37,500 nt of DNA from Neocallimastix lanati (nom. inval.) (taxonomy: Eukaryota > Neocallimastigomycota > Neocallimastigomycetes > Neocallimastigales > Neocallimastigaceae), in contig JACVTC010000239.1 of the NCBI GenBank assembly GCA_016946835.1, forward strand, positions 1 through 37,500. The letters are read 5' to 3'. The translations under genes and the position numbers were made by a program. Numbering within the stretch: position 1 is the first letter of the stretch; each line of letters begins with the position of its first letter. Under the pieces are notes generated by a model. It made no database searches, was not told where the DNA came from, and was given only the letters and a program-made list of their open reading frames with translations. This document shows positions 1 to 10,915 of the stretch, piece by piece.

Positions 1-293
1 ATTAAATTTTGAAACTTAATTTTCACAAAATAAATTATTAATTTATTTTGTTTTAAACTTTAATTAATTCATTTAAATTATTTTACAACAATAATTTTCT
101 CAGAATTAAATTTTATAAAAATTATTACATTAAAAATTTATCTTGTGGCTTAAAGAATATAATTCAAAAATTTTAGTTCATATGATTTATTTACTTTGTT
201 TATTATTTATAAATCAAAGAATAATTTACATTTTTGAATTACACAAGAAAAATTTTTAATTTAAAATGTGATTGGGATAATCACATCTTTACA
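1..293 (-). repeat. 3' LTR of element A (partial)
   Basis: This corresponds to the last 293 bases (plus-strand sense) of the 702-base LTR at 5467-6168. I see only two differences, both one-base changes in T runs (near 170 and near 212). The rest of this LTR lies to the left of the window. Confidence 0.9.
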
Positions 294-306
294 ATCTCCC
301 TCCTTA
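294..306 (-). promoter_or_regulatory. Polypurine tract of element A
   Basis: On the minus strand a purine-rich run (AAGGAGGGAGA, then T) directly precedes the LTR start TGTAAAGATG. This is where plus-strand DNA synthesis is primed in LTR retrotransposons. Position and composition fit; function is inferred. Confidence 0.6.
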
Positions 307-347
307 AATCGAGCTCCTGCGAGATCAAAGTTTTCTCGAATGTATAT

Positions 348-769
348 CTATCGTAAAAGGTTGATACTTATGCCTGACATAATATTCCGGTTCAACGGAT
401 TCCTCAGTATCAGTTGGTTGTTTTCCTTTTCTGCATCTTTTTTGATATCTTGAATTAACTGTGGATCAGGGATTTGACTTTCTTCAATCCAGTGTTTTCG
501 ACAATGTCACGACCTTTCCAAGAAACAAGGTAAAATTTTTTTCCATTACGTCTCTTCATGTCGTTAATTCTTTCCGGAATTCTTTCTTCATAATCAGTTG
601 TTAAACGTATATTTTTTCTTTTGCAATTTCTCCTATCTTTAAATTCGTTTTCATAGTAAGGTTCGAGTAATGAAACATGAAAAACTGGATGGCAACGCAT
701 TCCCTTTGGAAGATTAAGTTCGTAAGCTAAATCACTTATTTTCTTACTAATTTTGAAGGGACCAGCCAT
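348..769 (-). pseudogene. Element A: C-terminal integrase region with chromodomain, frameshifted
   Basis: The first part, read from 769, matches the integrase tail that follows the catalytic core: a GPFKI segment, then CHPVFHVSLLEPYY, typical of Ty3/gypsy integrases. A chromodomain follows, with ERINDMKRRNGKKFYLVSWKG as its core. Chromodomains steer integration toward methylated-histone chromatin in chromoviruses. The frame is lost after VEN: the expected NTW motif, and an acidic tail to a stop near 348, lie in another frame, so a one-base change sits near 495. Upstream, the junction with the integrase core near 800-830 is also out of frame. Confidence 0.75.
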
Positions 770-798
770 TTGATTAGAAAGTTTCTTTTTCTTATTTT

Positions 799-1824
799 TT
801 ACGTTATTCCTTTAAGTAACCAAACTTTATCACCAACTTCGAATTTAGGAGGATCCATTCTTTTTTGATCAGCATATTTCTTATAAGTTTCTTTTGCTCT
901 ATGTAAATTCTCTTTTAAAAATTTTATATTTTCATTAATCTCAATTACACGTTTTTCCGCCCTACTAGGTCTTTTATTAGATGGAATTTCTGGATGAGCT
1001 TTAGGATTAAATCCATAATTTGCAAAAAATGGTGTTTGATTAATTGATTGCTGTATAGAGTTATTATATGAGAACTCAGCAAATGGTAAAAGATCAGCCC
1101 AATTGTTTTGTCTTTCATTGATGAAGCAACGGAGATATTGTTCCAATATCGCGTTCACCCTCTCCGTTTGACCATCTGTTTGAGGATGATTAGCAGTAGA
1201 AAGAGAATGTTCAATGTCATAAAGGCTACATAGTCTGTTCCAAAACGCAGAAGTAAACTGAGAACCTCTATCAGAAATAATAGATTCCGGTAAGCCATGC
1301 AAACGAAAAATAGTAGAAAGAAAAGCATCAGCAGCAACGGCAGCAGTAGGAAGACAGCGAAAGGGAATAAAATGTGCCATTTTAGTTAAACGATCTACAA
1401 CAACCATAATACAAGTAAGATCTTTAGACTTTGGCAGATCAACAATAAAGTCCATAGATAATTCAGACCACGGTTTATTCGGTGTAGAAAGAGGTGAAAG
1501 AAGACCGTAAGGTTTATGACGGGGGACCTTGTTTTTACAACAAATTTCACAAGACCTAACAAACCTAGAAACATCATTGAATAATTTTGGCCACCAAAAA
1601 TTACGGGAAATAAGTTCGGACGTCTTTTTAATACCAAAGTGACCAGCAGAAACTGAATCATGATGGAGTTCAAGAATCCTTGTTCTTAATGATTCAGGAA
1701 CATAAATCAAATTATCAAAAAGTAGAAATCCTTCCTCATCATTTTTTACTTTATTTATATTATTTATAGGAGGCGAAGATGAGGAATTGTTGCTTAAATA
1801 AGTTTTAATTTTACAAAAATTCAT
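799..1824 (-). pseudogene. Element A: integrase core
   Basis: Integrase inserts element cDNA into the host genome. Visible are the H2C2 zinc-binding domain (HHDSVSAGHFG, then CEICC) and the DDE core: the first Asp in MDFIVDLP, the second in SDRGSQFTS, and the Glu in TDGQTERVN. The open frame ends at VWLLKGIT, where a frameshift separates it from the chromodomain part. It overlaps the RNase H reading frame by a few bases, again reflecting a frame change. The sequence is closely related to the integrase of element C (shared RHKPYG, CEICC and MDFI blocks). Confidence 0.88.
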
Positions 1825-3240
1825 CCGAATTTAATGAAGACAATATAGAATTAATGAGAGAATCACTAGATTTTTTACTAATTGTTAAACAACATTTTGA
1901 CACAGTTCGTAAATTGGCGAATAAATGATCACTTCTTCTTGAGAGTAAATCAGGTTTACCAGACTTCTTTCCAGCACGATAAATAAGCTTAAAATCAAAT
2001 CTAGATAAAAATTCGTACCAACGAATTTGTCGTTGAGAGAGCATTTCTGGTTTTCTAGGGAAAGTAAGATTTTTATGATCAGTATAAACGAAAATTGATG
2101 TCGAGTACCTTCTAAGTAATGTCGCCATTCCTCAAGTGCTAATTTGATTGCTAACAATTCTTTATCATAAATTTGGTAATTCCTCTGACATTTAGTTAAA
2201 CTTTTCGAGAGAAATGCAACGAGATGTAATTTACCTTCAAATTCTTGAGATAATACAGCACCAACAGCAAAGTTACTAGCATCAGTTTCAACTATGAAAG
2301 GTTTATCACTGTCAGGATTTCTTAAGATAGGAGCAGAAGTAAATAAATGCTTTAACTTATCGAAAGCGTCTTGTTGATCTTTACCCCAAACAAATTCAAC
2401 ATTTTTCTAGTGAGTTTGTGAATAGGATTTGCGATTTTAGCAAAATCTTTTATGAAAAGACGATAATAATTGCAAAGACCGATGAACGATTGGACTTCCT
2501 TAACGTTTGTTGGAGAAGGCCATTTCAAAAATTGCTTTAACTTTTTCATTATCCATTTTTAATCCATCTTTCGAAATTACATAGCCAAGGAAAGTGGTTT
2601 CCGATTTATCAAATTCACATTTTTCCAATTTCACAACTAAATTATTTTCAAGTAATCTTTTTAATACCTTTTTAACATGTATGTGATGCTCTTCGATATT
2701 ATTGGAAAAGATAAGAATATCATCAATATAAGAAATGACAAAATCATCTAAATAATCACTGAGAACATCATTGATAAAGTGCTGAAAAGTAGCAGGTGTA
2801 TTCTTTAGTCCGAAAGGCATAACTAAGAATTCAAAATGCCCATATCTGGTTCTAAAGGCAGTTTTATATTCATCGCCTTCTTTAATACGGACTAGATTAT
2901 ATGCAGATTTTAAATCTAGTTTCGTAAATATTTTAGCACCTTTAACTCTATCTAGTAATTCACTAATTAAAGGTAAAGGATATGAATTACGTATCGTCAT
3001 TTTATTTAACTTTCTATAATCAATAACTAAACGTAATGTACCATCTTTTTTTCTAACAAATAGAACTGGAGCACCAGCAGGAGAAGTGGATTTTCTAATG
3101 AATCCTTTATCTAATAATTCCTTTAATTGTTTCTTTAATCTTCACGCTCTAATTCCGTCAAAGGATACAAAGGACCATAAAATAAAATTGAATTATCTTT
3201 TAAATTTATCTCACAATCATATACTCTATGTGGAGGTAAC
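1811..3240 (-). pseudogene. Element A: reverse transcriptase and RNase H, multiply frameshifted
   Basis: The polymerase begins near 3160 ([15 protein letters not shown]) and continues through [21 protein letters not shown] and the catalytic [11 protein letters not shown] box at about 2710-2740. The thumb and connection follow ([24 protein letters not shown]), then RNase H with VETDASNFAVGAVL and YTDHKNL. The path changes frame at about 3140, 2530, 2400 and 2110. At least one of these falls on a homopolymer: a T run at 2530. No key catalytic residue is obviously missing; the damage is in the reading frame. Confidence 0.88.
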
Positions 3241-3439
3241 ACACTACAATTTTTTTCATTAAACACTTCTTTATAATCTAAATAGATGATTGGTACGGTG
3301 ACCGAATTTTGATTTTTATTTAAATTTTCATTTTCGTTACAAGATTTAAATTTTTTACATGAAACATTAATATTATTACATGAATTAATATTATTATATG
3401 AGTCATTTTTAACTATACTATCACTATCATTTTCACATT

Positions 3440-4135
3440 CTAAACTTTTTCTAATTCACTTTCACTAATACTATCGTACATAAAATTATCATCTAAATCA
3501 TAGTCGCTATCGGATTCATCATTTATAGTTCGAACAACTCGTCCTTTGAAATATGGTTCGGGTTCGGATTCGGAGTCAGAATAATATTTTAAAGTGGATC
3601 TTGAACAGGATGGTTCTTCCCTTTTTTCTTCATCAGTTACTTTAAGTTCTTGTTCAAGAATAGCCATCTTATTTCTCTTAGTAGTCCTTTTTCTTTTGCT
3701 TCTTCTTCTTTTTCCATTATTACAATGGCGAGCACAAAAACCAGAACTAAAAGAGATTTTCTTAGCATCATGGTAATTACTTGGACTGTGCTTATCAATC
3801 CAAGGTAGTCCTAGAATCACATCTACATCTGGGATTCGGAGAACATAAAATTGAATAATTTCTAAGTGGTTCTTATAACGTAGAATACATTTTTCAGTTT
3901 CTTTAGTGACATTAGCGATTCCATATCCAAGTCCTGAGACGCTAAAAGACTTGTTGATCCTTTCTGTCTTAATACCAAGTTTCTTTACGACCTCCGGATG
4001 GATAAAATTTAAGTCGGATCCAGAGTCAATAAGAACCTTAACCTTGCTTTCTTCAATCTCATTAGTCTTGATAAAAAAATCTAAAATATTTGTTTTTTGG
4101 TGATTTTTGTCTTCACAAGTAACTTCTCTCATCAT
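3440..4135 (-). pseudogene. Element A: aspartic protease and linker
   Basis: A retropepsin-like domain carries the active-site motif VLIDSGSDLNFIH near residue 38, with the flap and second half ending in DVILGLPWIDKHSP. It would process the gag-pol polyprotein. After it comes a basic stretch rich in KRRRSK and then an acidic, serine-rich linker (SESEPEPYF, DESDSDYD). The frame stops at 3440, before the RT, so pol is broken here. The first Met follows directly on the gag stop at 4136-4138. Confidence 0.82.
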
Positions 4136-5051
4136 TAAAGTTCTTCTTGTCCAGTAAGTCTTCTTATTCTACGCATATTTGAAAAGTTACCCATAACACT
4201 ATCATCGGTATCCTTTTCCTTCATAATTAACCTTAAGTTTTTTGGCTTTATCTTATTTGGACAATTGAATTTAAGATGTCCTGGTTGTTTACATAGGAAA
4301 CAAACGCCCTTCTTCCTTTCTTCTGAATAATCTCTCTTTTCTTCTTTATACTTTATTGGACGGTAAGTATACTTTCTCTCGTTGGGACCTCTTTTATACG
4401 GTAAAGGTCGATGTCCATTGGATCGTTATGCGCAGCAGTATTACTAAAAAATTCTACCTTTTCGTTTCTTCTAATTAAGCTTTCTATATTTAATACTGTA
4501 GTAGTTAACCTTGCAAGAGATCTAGGATTTGGATCGATTAAAGCAAGTTTCTCTCTTAAAGGTTGTTTTAATCCTCTAATGAACATATATATTTTTGCAC
4601 TTTCATTAAAGTCAGAGTATTGAGCGATCCTTTGGAACTCTGAAATATATTCAAATACGTGCCCATTCTTCTTCTGATAAATACTACACAGCTTACTATT
4701 GGCAACAATGGATTCGCTGGTATAATCACCGAAGTTTGATTTTAACTCTTTCACGAAGTCATCGTATGAGTTAAGTAATGGGCTATTATTTCTACGCAAG
4801 CAAGAGACCCATTCCAAAGGTTTCCCAAGCATGTAAGACATTAGGAATCTTACTCTTGCTGCATCGTTATTAAATTGATTTGGTCGGGATTCCATTGCTA
4901 GTTCTGCCCTTGTAAGAAATCCCTCAAGGTCGCATTTTCTTCCAGTAAATGATGGCGGCTTATTAATTACCCCAAATGCATCGTTTTCTTCGTGATTCTC
5001 CATTATCTCTTCCAAGGATAATGTTTCAAAGAGTCTTTCTAAGTCTTCCAA
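4136..5051 (-). pseudogene. Element A: gag capsid-nucleocapsid with CCHC knuckle, frameshifted
   Basis: The first 220 or so residues from the ATG at 5051 resemble the Ty3/gypsy retrotransposon gag domain (PPSFTGRKCDLEGFL, then FIRGLKQPLREKL). The frame ends at 4353, but another frame from about 4415 continues with a basic linker into a zinc knuckle, CFLCKQPGHLKFNC (about 4265-4310, CX2CX4HX4C), and stops at 4136. One frameshift therefore separates capsid from nucleocapsid. The protein would form virus-like particles and bind element RNA. Confidence 0.85.
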
Positions 5052-5466
5052 TTTAAGAAAATTTATTATTTAATTATTTAATTATTTATTTTTTGCTTTG
5101 TTTTGTTTTCTCAAAATTAATAACTTTATAATTATATTAGTAAAGTCGACCAGGTCTCTATCCAATTATGTATGGTGACGGTCGAGTAAACTAATTTTTT
5201 ATAAATGGCTTATTAATTTTGAAAAATTATTTTTTTTTTTTTTTTTGGTTATTAGAAGGAGTTTTTTCCACTTATTTTAGTCTGTATTACTAGATACAAT
5301 GTTCATTTAAGCCCTGAATTGTGGTCCTCGATTACAGTCCAATTATTGATTCCAAAATGGTAGCTCTGAATAAAAACTCTTGACCGGCGGTAGTCCAAAA
5401 AAAAAATCTTCAGCTTGCGGATTCTGTTATTGCAACGTATTTTGTAAAATAAAAGGTAATTGTTAT
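5052..5466 (-). other. Element A leader between 5' LTR and gag
   Basis: This is the untranslated leader of element A. I find no convincing tRNA-complementary primer-binding site next to the LTR end, where it should lie. A 17-base T run is present near 5230-5246. An 11-base inverted repeat (TGTTATTGTAA at 5461-5471, its complement near 5495-5505) straddles the LTR-leader junction. Confidence 0.6.
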
Positions 5467-6168
5467 TGTAAAGAAAACACTAAAATAGATTACAATAACA
5501 AAATGCAATAAATTTTATTTTATTAAAAAATTTTATATTAGAATATATTTTATTAATATTTAATAGTTATTTGTTTAAAATAACAATTACATCGAGAAAA
5601 AATGTGAAAAGTATCTTCTATTTATACTTTTCCTAAATACATTGATAATATATTATTTTATTTAAATTACATATATTTTAATATAAAATTATCCTAATGA
5701 ATTTTATTAAATAATAAATTTATAAACTATAGCTAAATTTAGAAAAATATAATTATTAATTAAACTAAATACTAAATAATTAAAATTAAGTACATTTATT
5801 ATCTATTTATTATTTAATATTATAAGTAAAGTCTTTATTTATTTTCGATTTAAAAACAATGTTAAAGGAGTCATGATTAAATTTTGAAACTTAATTTTCA
5901 CAAAATAAATTATTAATTTATTTTGTTTTAAACTTTAATTAATTCATTTAAATTATTTTACAACAATAATTTTCTCAGAATTAAATTTTATAAAAATTAT
6001 TACATTAAAAATTTATCTTGTGGCTTAAAGAATATAATTCAAAAATTTAGTTCATATGATTTATTTACTTTGTTTATTATTTTATAAATCAAAGAATAAT
6101 TTACATTTTTGAATTACACAAGAAAAATTTTTAATTTAAAATGTGATTGGGATAATCACATCTTTACA
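5467..6168 (-). repeat. 5' LTR of element A
   Basis: The right boundary is fixed by the end of identity with the other LTR copy (CTTTACA, then different flanks). The left boundary is inferred from an eight-base inverted end, TGTAAAGA, matching TCTTTACA at the right. Length would be 702 bases. It should hold the promoter and polyadenylation signals of the element. Confidence 0.7.
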
Positions 6169-6424
<256 letters not shown>

Positions 6425-7585
6425 ATGAAGATGAGCTCCAACCGTGAAGGAAGAAAAATTCCACTACCAATTATAGGTGAAAATAATAAGAATGTAAAAG
6501 CTTGGTACATTCTTATGAAAAATTGGTTAAAGATGGAAAAGGTTACTGATGACGAAGAAAAATTTCAGTTCATTTTGGCAGGAACTGTAGAAGAAGCCAC
6601 CCAAATTGTGAGCGACAAATTCGTAGAAGCAAACAGAATTTTAAATTTAGAAAAGTGTAGAGATATTCTCCTGGAAAGGTATCATCTAAATGAAGATGAA
6701 AGATTTAGGGAATTAAAAACTTTACTAATTATGCCAAATGAAAGTGTCAGGGAATTCAACGATAGGTACTTAGATTACTACTGCCAGCTCTCTACAGATA
6801 ATAAAGCAAAATTATCAGTCTACGATTATGAGAATTCTATACGTAGTCGAACTGATATTTATGAAAAGGTAGCCTATGAAGAAGCCAAGACTATTGAAGC
6901 TGCTTGTAAAATTGCGGAAAAAGTAGAAAGAATAAAACTTGGAAGTCGCTCAGTACAAAAGGGTAGAAAATTTAACAATAATAATATTCAAAATAATTAT
7001 CCTTTTATTAATAGATATAGATCCAACCAAAACTTTAATCAATTAAATAATAATTATAACTCATTCTTAAATACCAATTTACAAAATAAAAATAGGAATT
7101 TAAATAATGAATTACAGAGGAGTAATAATTTTAACAATAATTATAACAACTATAATAATATTAATAATAATACATTAAACAGGATGAATAATACAAAGGT
7201 TCCAAGAAATATTAATAATACTCCTAACAATAATAATGGTTTAAATAGTGTTGATGATATTACTATGTTTAGAGAACCTACATATAAAAGTATGTTATTG
7301 GTGCCATGAGCCTGGCCATATTATTAGGTATTGCCCACAACTTAGATACCAACAAAACAATAATCAAAATACAAAAAACTAGATTACGGAAGAAGGCTAA
7401 CTTCCAATAATCAAAATGCCAACTATAATGATTATGGTGAAAACAATATTGCTACTGTTTGTCTCAATAATGATTATAGTAATAACCATTATAATAATAA
7501 CTACAATAATATTTATGATAATAATTATACTGAAGATTATGATAATGATAATTTTAACCATTATGATAATAATGATTATAATAAT
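6425..7585 (+). pseudogene. Element B: gag with CCHC knuckle, frameshifted
   Basis: The N-terminal 180 residues are helical and Lys/Glu-rich, with a retrotransposon gag-like stretch (KNVKAWYILMKNWLKME, then RFRELKTLLIMPNESVREFN). An Asn-rich linker follows. The open frame ends at 7309, but one frame over, a zinc knuckle CYWCHEPGHIIRYC is encoded at about 7290-7332 (CX2CX4HX4C), so one base has been gained or lost near 7285. Low-complexity Asn/Tyr/Asp sequence follows up to the junction with element C and has the same character as the start of the B protease segment. Confidence 0.75.
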
Positions 7586-8473
7586 TAATTTCTCAAAGCC
7601 GTATTCCAACACTTTATCAATGACGTTCTCGAAGACTTTCTCGGAAAATTTGTCTTTTGTTACATTGATGATATTATAATATTCTCTCCTGACTTAGAAA
7701 CACACTATGAACATCTTATTAAAGTTCTTTCAAAACTCAGAAAAACCGGTTTGTACGCTAAACTCGAGAAATGTGAATTTTGCATTCCCTATTTGGATTT
7801 CCTTGGACATAGAATTTCCTCTGATGGTATCCTTATGGACCCTAAAAAAGTTTCCTCTATTCTTGAATGGCCTGTTCCCACTGATATAAAACAACTCCAA
7901 TCCTTCTTAGGACTTGCCAACTATTACAGACGTTTTATTCCAGGATTTGCGGCTTTAACACATCCACTTCATTCACTTTTGAAGAAAAATGAGAAATTCG
8001 TTTGGACATCTGAAACTCAAAAAGCATTTGACGATTTAAAATCCAAATTTTCTTCTGATTCTGTACTCGAATACCCAAACCGTGATTTACCCTTTCTTGT
8101 CGAAACAGATAGTAGTAATTTTGCTATTGGCGCTATACTTTCCCAAGCTTCTCAAAAGGACAATAAAATTCATCCTATTGCATTCTTCTCAAGATCTCTT
8201 ACTGCTGCTGAGAAAAAACTACCCAATTTATGATAAAGAACTTTTAGCAATCGTTGAAGCTTTAGAACAATGGAGACATCTCTTAAAAGGAACTTCAATC
8301 CCATTCACTATTTTCTCTGACCATCGTAACCTTTTATACCAAAAGAAACCCGAGAAAATGTCACAAAGACTTGTTCGTTGGGCTCTTTTTTTATCAGAAT
8401 TTAACTTCAAAATCACTTATCGTGCAGGATCTGCTAATGGTAAACCTGATGCACTTTCTCGAAGACCTGATTA
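7586..8473 (+). pseudogene. Element C: partial reverse transcriptase and RNase H
   Basis: The RT starts abruptly at [15 protein letters not shown], so the fingers and half of the palm are missing. The catalytic YIDDIIIFS box (about 7660-7685) is present, then FLGHRISSDGI, FLGLANYYRRFIPGF and RNase H (VETDSSNFAIGAIL, then FSDHRNL, ending TYRAGSANGKPDALSRR). One extra A in the run near 8211-8217 shifts the frame between TAAEK and NYPIYDKELLAIVEAL. Without the 5' half it cannot encode an active polymerase. Confidence 0.85.
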
Positions 8474-9976
8474 TGCATCAAATGAAGAAGAACTGTCCTC
8501 TGACATTCCTTTCAACGTCTTAAAACCTGAAAATTTTTGCGCTACCACTTCCATTGCCTCTTTAAATGATCAAATACTCCATGAATACAAGAAAGATAAA
8601 TATTATAATGAAATCTGCAAAAAACTCAACTCTAAAGAAGACTTCCCAGAATCTATTAAATTTTCTTTAAGCAACAACTTCTTACTCGTTGATGGAAAAA
8701 TTTATGTTCCCCTTAACTGTCGTTCTTCCGTATTAAATATCTGTCATGACTCCCCATCTGCTGGTCATTTTGGTTTCAAGAAAACTTTCTCCTTAATCAA
8801 TCGTGACTTTTGGTGGTCATCTATGCAAAAAGATATTAAAGACTATATTAAATCTTGTGAAATCTGTTGTCGTTCAAAGGATTCTAGACACAAACCTTAT
8901 GGATTTCTGAACCCACTAGAAATTCCTGACCGACCTTGGACTTCGCTTTCCATGGATTTCATCACTGATCTCCCTTCATCTAATGGATATACTTGTATTT
9001 TTGTTGTTCTCGATAGATTCACAAAAATGGGTCACTTCATCCCATTTCCTAACGTTCCTTCTTCTGAAGATACTGCTAAGGCATTCATGACTCATATTTT
9101 CAGACTTCATGGATTACCAAATGAAATTCTTTCCGATAGAGGTACTCAATTCACTTCTAAATTCTGGACTTCTATTTGCAAAACTCTCAATATCTCAATG
9201 AAACTTTCTTCTCCCTTTCACCATCAAACTAACGGTTTAACGGAGAGGGTGAACTCCGTTGTAGAACAATTTCTCAGATGTTACTCTAATTTTAAAGGTC
9301 CAAATTGGCATAATTATCTATTCCTTGCTGAATTCTGCTACAACAATTCTATTCAAAAATCATTAAATAAATCACCTTTCTACTCAAATTATGGTTACAA
9401 CCCTCGCTTCTCACCAGCTGTGCCAAGTTCTATTGATGTTCCGCGTGCTGAAGAATTTACAACAAACTTAGCGAAACTTTTCAAACAATTAAAAGAAAAT
9501 TTAAAACAAGCAAGAAATAAACAAGAAAAATTCGCCAACCAACACAGAATTAAAGCACCTGAATTCAAAGTAAACGATAAAGTTTGGATAAACAGTTCAC
9601 TCATATTAAGAAATAAAAAATAAAAATTAAAACCAAGAAAGCTAGGACCTTATAAAATAATTGAAAAAGTCTCTCCAGTAACATACAAAATTGATTTTCC
9701 AAAAAATATAAGAATACACCCAATTATCCATGTACAGAACTTGGGCCATACTACAAAGACAATTTTAAAAGAAAAAAGGAACCTCCACCTCCAATTATAG
9801 TTAATGATGAAGAAGAATATGAAGTAGAAGAAATACTTGATAAAAGAAAACATTATGGAAAGATTCAATATCTTATTAAGTGGAAAGGATATCCTTTATC
9901 TGAAGCATCTTGGGAACCGGAAGAAAACCTCAACTGTCCAGAAATACTCAAAAAATTTAATAAATCAAACAAATAA
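8474..9976 (+). pseudogene. Element C: integrase and chromodomain
   Basis: The zinc-binding domain (HDSPSAGHFG, then CEICC) and DDE core (MDFITDLP, SDRGTQFTS, TNGLTERVN) are intact in frame to 9623. A stop at 9621-9623 interrupts the tail. Reading continues in the same frame with KPRKLGPYKIIEK, shifts near 9745, and ends in a textbook chromodomain at about 9810-9950 ([28 protein letters not shown]) with a stop at 9974-9976. Chromodomains guide insertion into heterochromatin in this clade. The stop and the late frameshift mark it as decayed. Confidence 0.87.
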
Positions 9977-10281
9977 ACTTATATTTAGAAAATGAATCTA
10001 TAATATTAATTATACAAAAATTTATATTTATTAATATCAAATTTATTTCTATTAATATCAATATCAATAATCTTTATTATTTTTACTTATTAATATAAAT
10101 ATTATTTAAATTCATGTAACCTATTATTAATAATGTATTTTTATGTTTATCATGTATTGAAATTTTACACCAAATAACTATTAAAATAATTTATATTTTA
10201 AAATAATTAAATAAAATTTTCTTAGTATAGTTTAGCCTAGTTTTGAGATTCGTCTGGTATCCGAATCCTAGAGGAGGACCA
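9977..10281 (+). other. Element C 3' untranslated region with polypurine tract
   Basis: AT-rich, without reading frames. It ends in AGAGGAGGACCA (10270-10281), a purine-rich stretch directly before the inferred LTR start TGTAAC, as expected for plus-strand priming. Confidence 0.6.
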
Positions 10282-10312
10282 TGTAACGAAACTCATAACT
10301 AGTAAATTAGTA

Positions 10313-10376
10313 ACTATGGTTCAATGGTAAGTTACCATAACCATCGGGCTGAACCCTTAGGGTTCGACACCCACTC
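10313..10376 (+). other. tRNA-like block with A-box and B-box sequences in the LTR of C
   Basis: TGGTTCAATGG resembles an RNA polymerase III A box and GGTTCGACACC resembles a B box (consensus GGTTCGANNCC). ATGGT...ACCAT can form a D-arm-like stem and GGGT...ACCC a T-arm-like stem. I cannot pair a seven-base acceptor stem or a normal anticodon stem, so this is not an intact tRNA. It could be a tRNA relic or chance. Confidence 0.35.
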
Positions 10377-10430
10377 TTTCCAAATTTTAATAACTTTTTA
10401 TTTATTATAACTAGAATATTAAAGAAATTA

Positions 10431-10470
10431 CTAGTGTTTATCGGTTAAACAATTGAACCGATAAAACTAG
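10431..10470 (+). repeat. Inverted repeat (hairpin) in the LTR of C
   Basis: Arms 10431-10446 and 10456-10470 pair over 15 bases with one bulged G and a nine-base loop. The GC-containing core CGGTT/AACCG stands out against the AT background. Confidence 0.7.
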
Positions 10471-10540
10471 AAAAATCTATTTTATTAATATTTTTTTTAT
10501 CATTTTTTATCTAAGATTCATTTTCTAGAAAGAAAACTTG

Positions 10541-10630
10541 TTTTCTTTAATTTTCTTTAATTTTCTTTAATTTTCTTTAATTTTCTTTAATTTTCTTTAA
10601 TTTTCTTTAATTTTCTTTAATTTTCTTTTA
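10541..10630 (+). repeat. Ten-base tandem repeat in the LTR of C
   Basis: Eight perfect copies of TTTTCTTTAA run from 10541 to 10620, followed by one variant copy to 10630. The pyrimidine-rich unit matches one helical turn. Confidence 0.95.
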
Positions 10631-10915
10631 TTTCTAATAATTACTGATAACAACTGATAACTCAATATAATTAATTTTCCTGAAAAACTATAAATAGGTG
10701 TAAAATTTCATAATAAAATATTTTTACTTGTGCTTTTATTAATTAATTTTAAAGTAATTTAAAATATTACAATGATTAATTAATAATATAATAATTTGAA
10801 TTTTTACTAATAAAAAACTTATTTTAATAAAACATATTTTGAATTACTTTAGTGTCGAGAACCTTTTGTGTAAAAAACCTTATAACAATCTTAAGTAACA
10901 TTAAGATTTGTTACA

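Larger units (their letters stand above)
1..6168 (-). mobile_element. Element A: chromodomain Ty3/gypsy LTR retrotransposon, 3' LTR cut by window edge
   Basis: Two direct copies of one sequence flank a gag-pol region read on the minus strand: positions 1-293 match 5876-6168 almost exactly. Domain order along the element is gag with CCHC knuckle, protease, reverse transcriptase, RNase H, integrase, chromodomain, which is the Ty3/gypsy (Metaviridae) order and the chromovirus type. The 5' LTR (5467-6168) has inverted ends TGTAAAGA and TCTTTACA. A purine-rich tract adjoins the 3' LTR. Several one-base frameshifts break the coding region, so it is not autonomous as written. Target duplications cannot be judged because the left end lies outside the window. 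Confidence 0.9.
7586..10915 (+). mobile_element. Element C: 5'-truncated chromodomain Ty3/gypsy element inside B
   Basis: Only the 3' half is present: RT from the FQHFIND motif onward, RNase H, integrase, chromodomain, a purine tract and one LTR (10282-10915). The left edge joins B's Asn-rich gag spacer directly, with no LTR, gag or protease of C. The same 14 bases, ATGATTATAATAAT, stand at 7572-7585 and 10916-10929. Integrase and RT blocks are close to those of element A, so A and C belong to one clade. The exact left breakpoint within 7584-7599 is uncertain. Confidence 0.8.
10282..10915 (+). repeat. 3' LTR of element C
   Basis: The boundaries are inferred from inverted ends TGTAAC and GTTACA, from the purine tract just before 10282, and from the return to B-type Asn-rich coding sequence just after 10915. 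Length 634 bases. Inside are a tRNA-like block (about 10313-10376), a hairpin (10431-10470) and a ten-base tandem repeat (10541-10630). No second copy is in the window to confirm the edges. Confidence 0.65.

Noticed and set aside
268-453. Plus-strand frame of 61 residues near the LTR of element A
   Set aside because: It lies antisense to the end of element A, has no family resemblance, and is explained by the minus-strand element.
10313-10376. Functional tRNA gene
   Set aside because: No acceptor-stem pairing and no proper anticodon arm; kept only as a tRNA-like block.
10541-10630. CRISPR-like array
   Set aside because: Units are ten bases, directly adjacent and without spacers; a simple tandem repeat in a eukaryotic LTR.
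10852-10915. Start of the element B protease frame at the Met codon at 10852
   Set aside because: These bases belong to the LTR of element C; B's coding sequence resumes at 10916.
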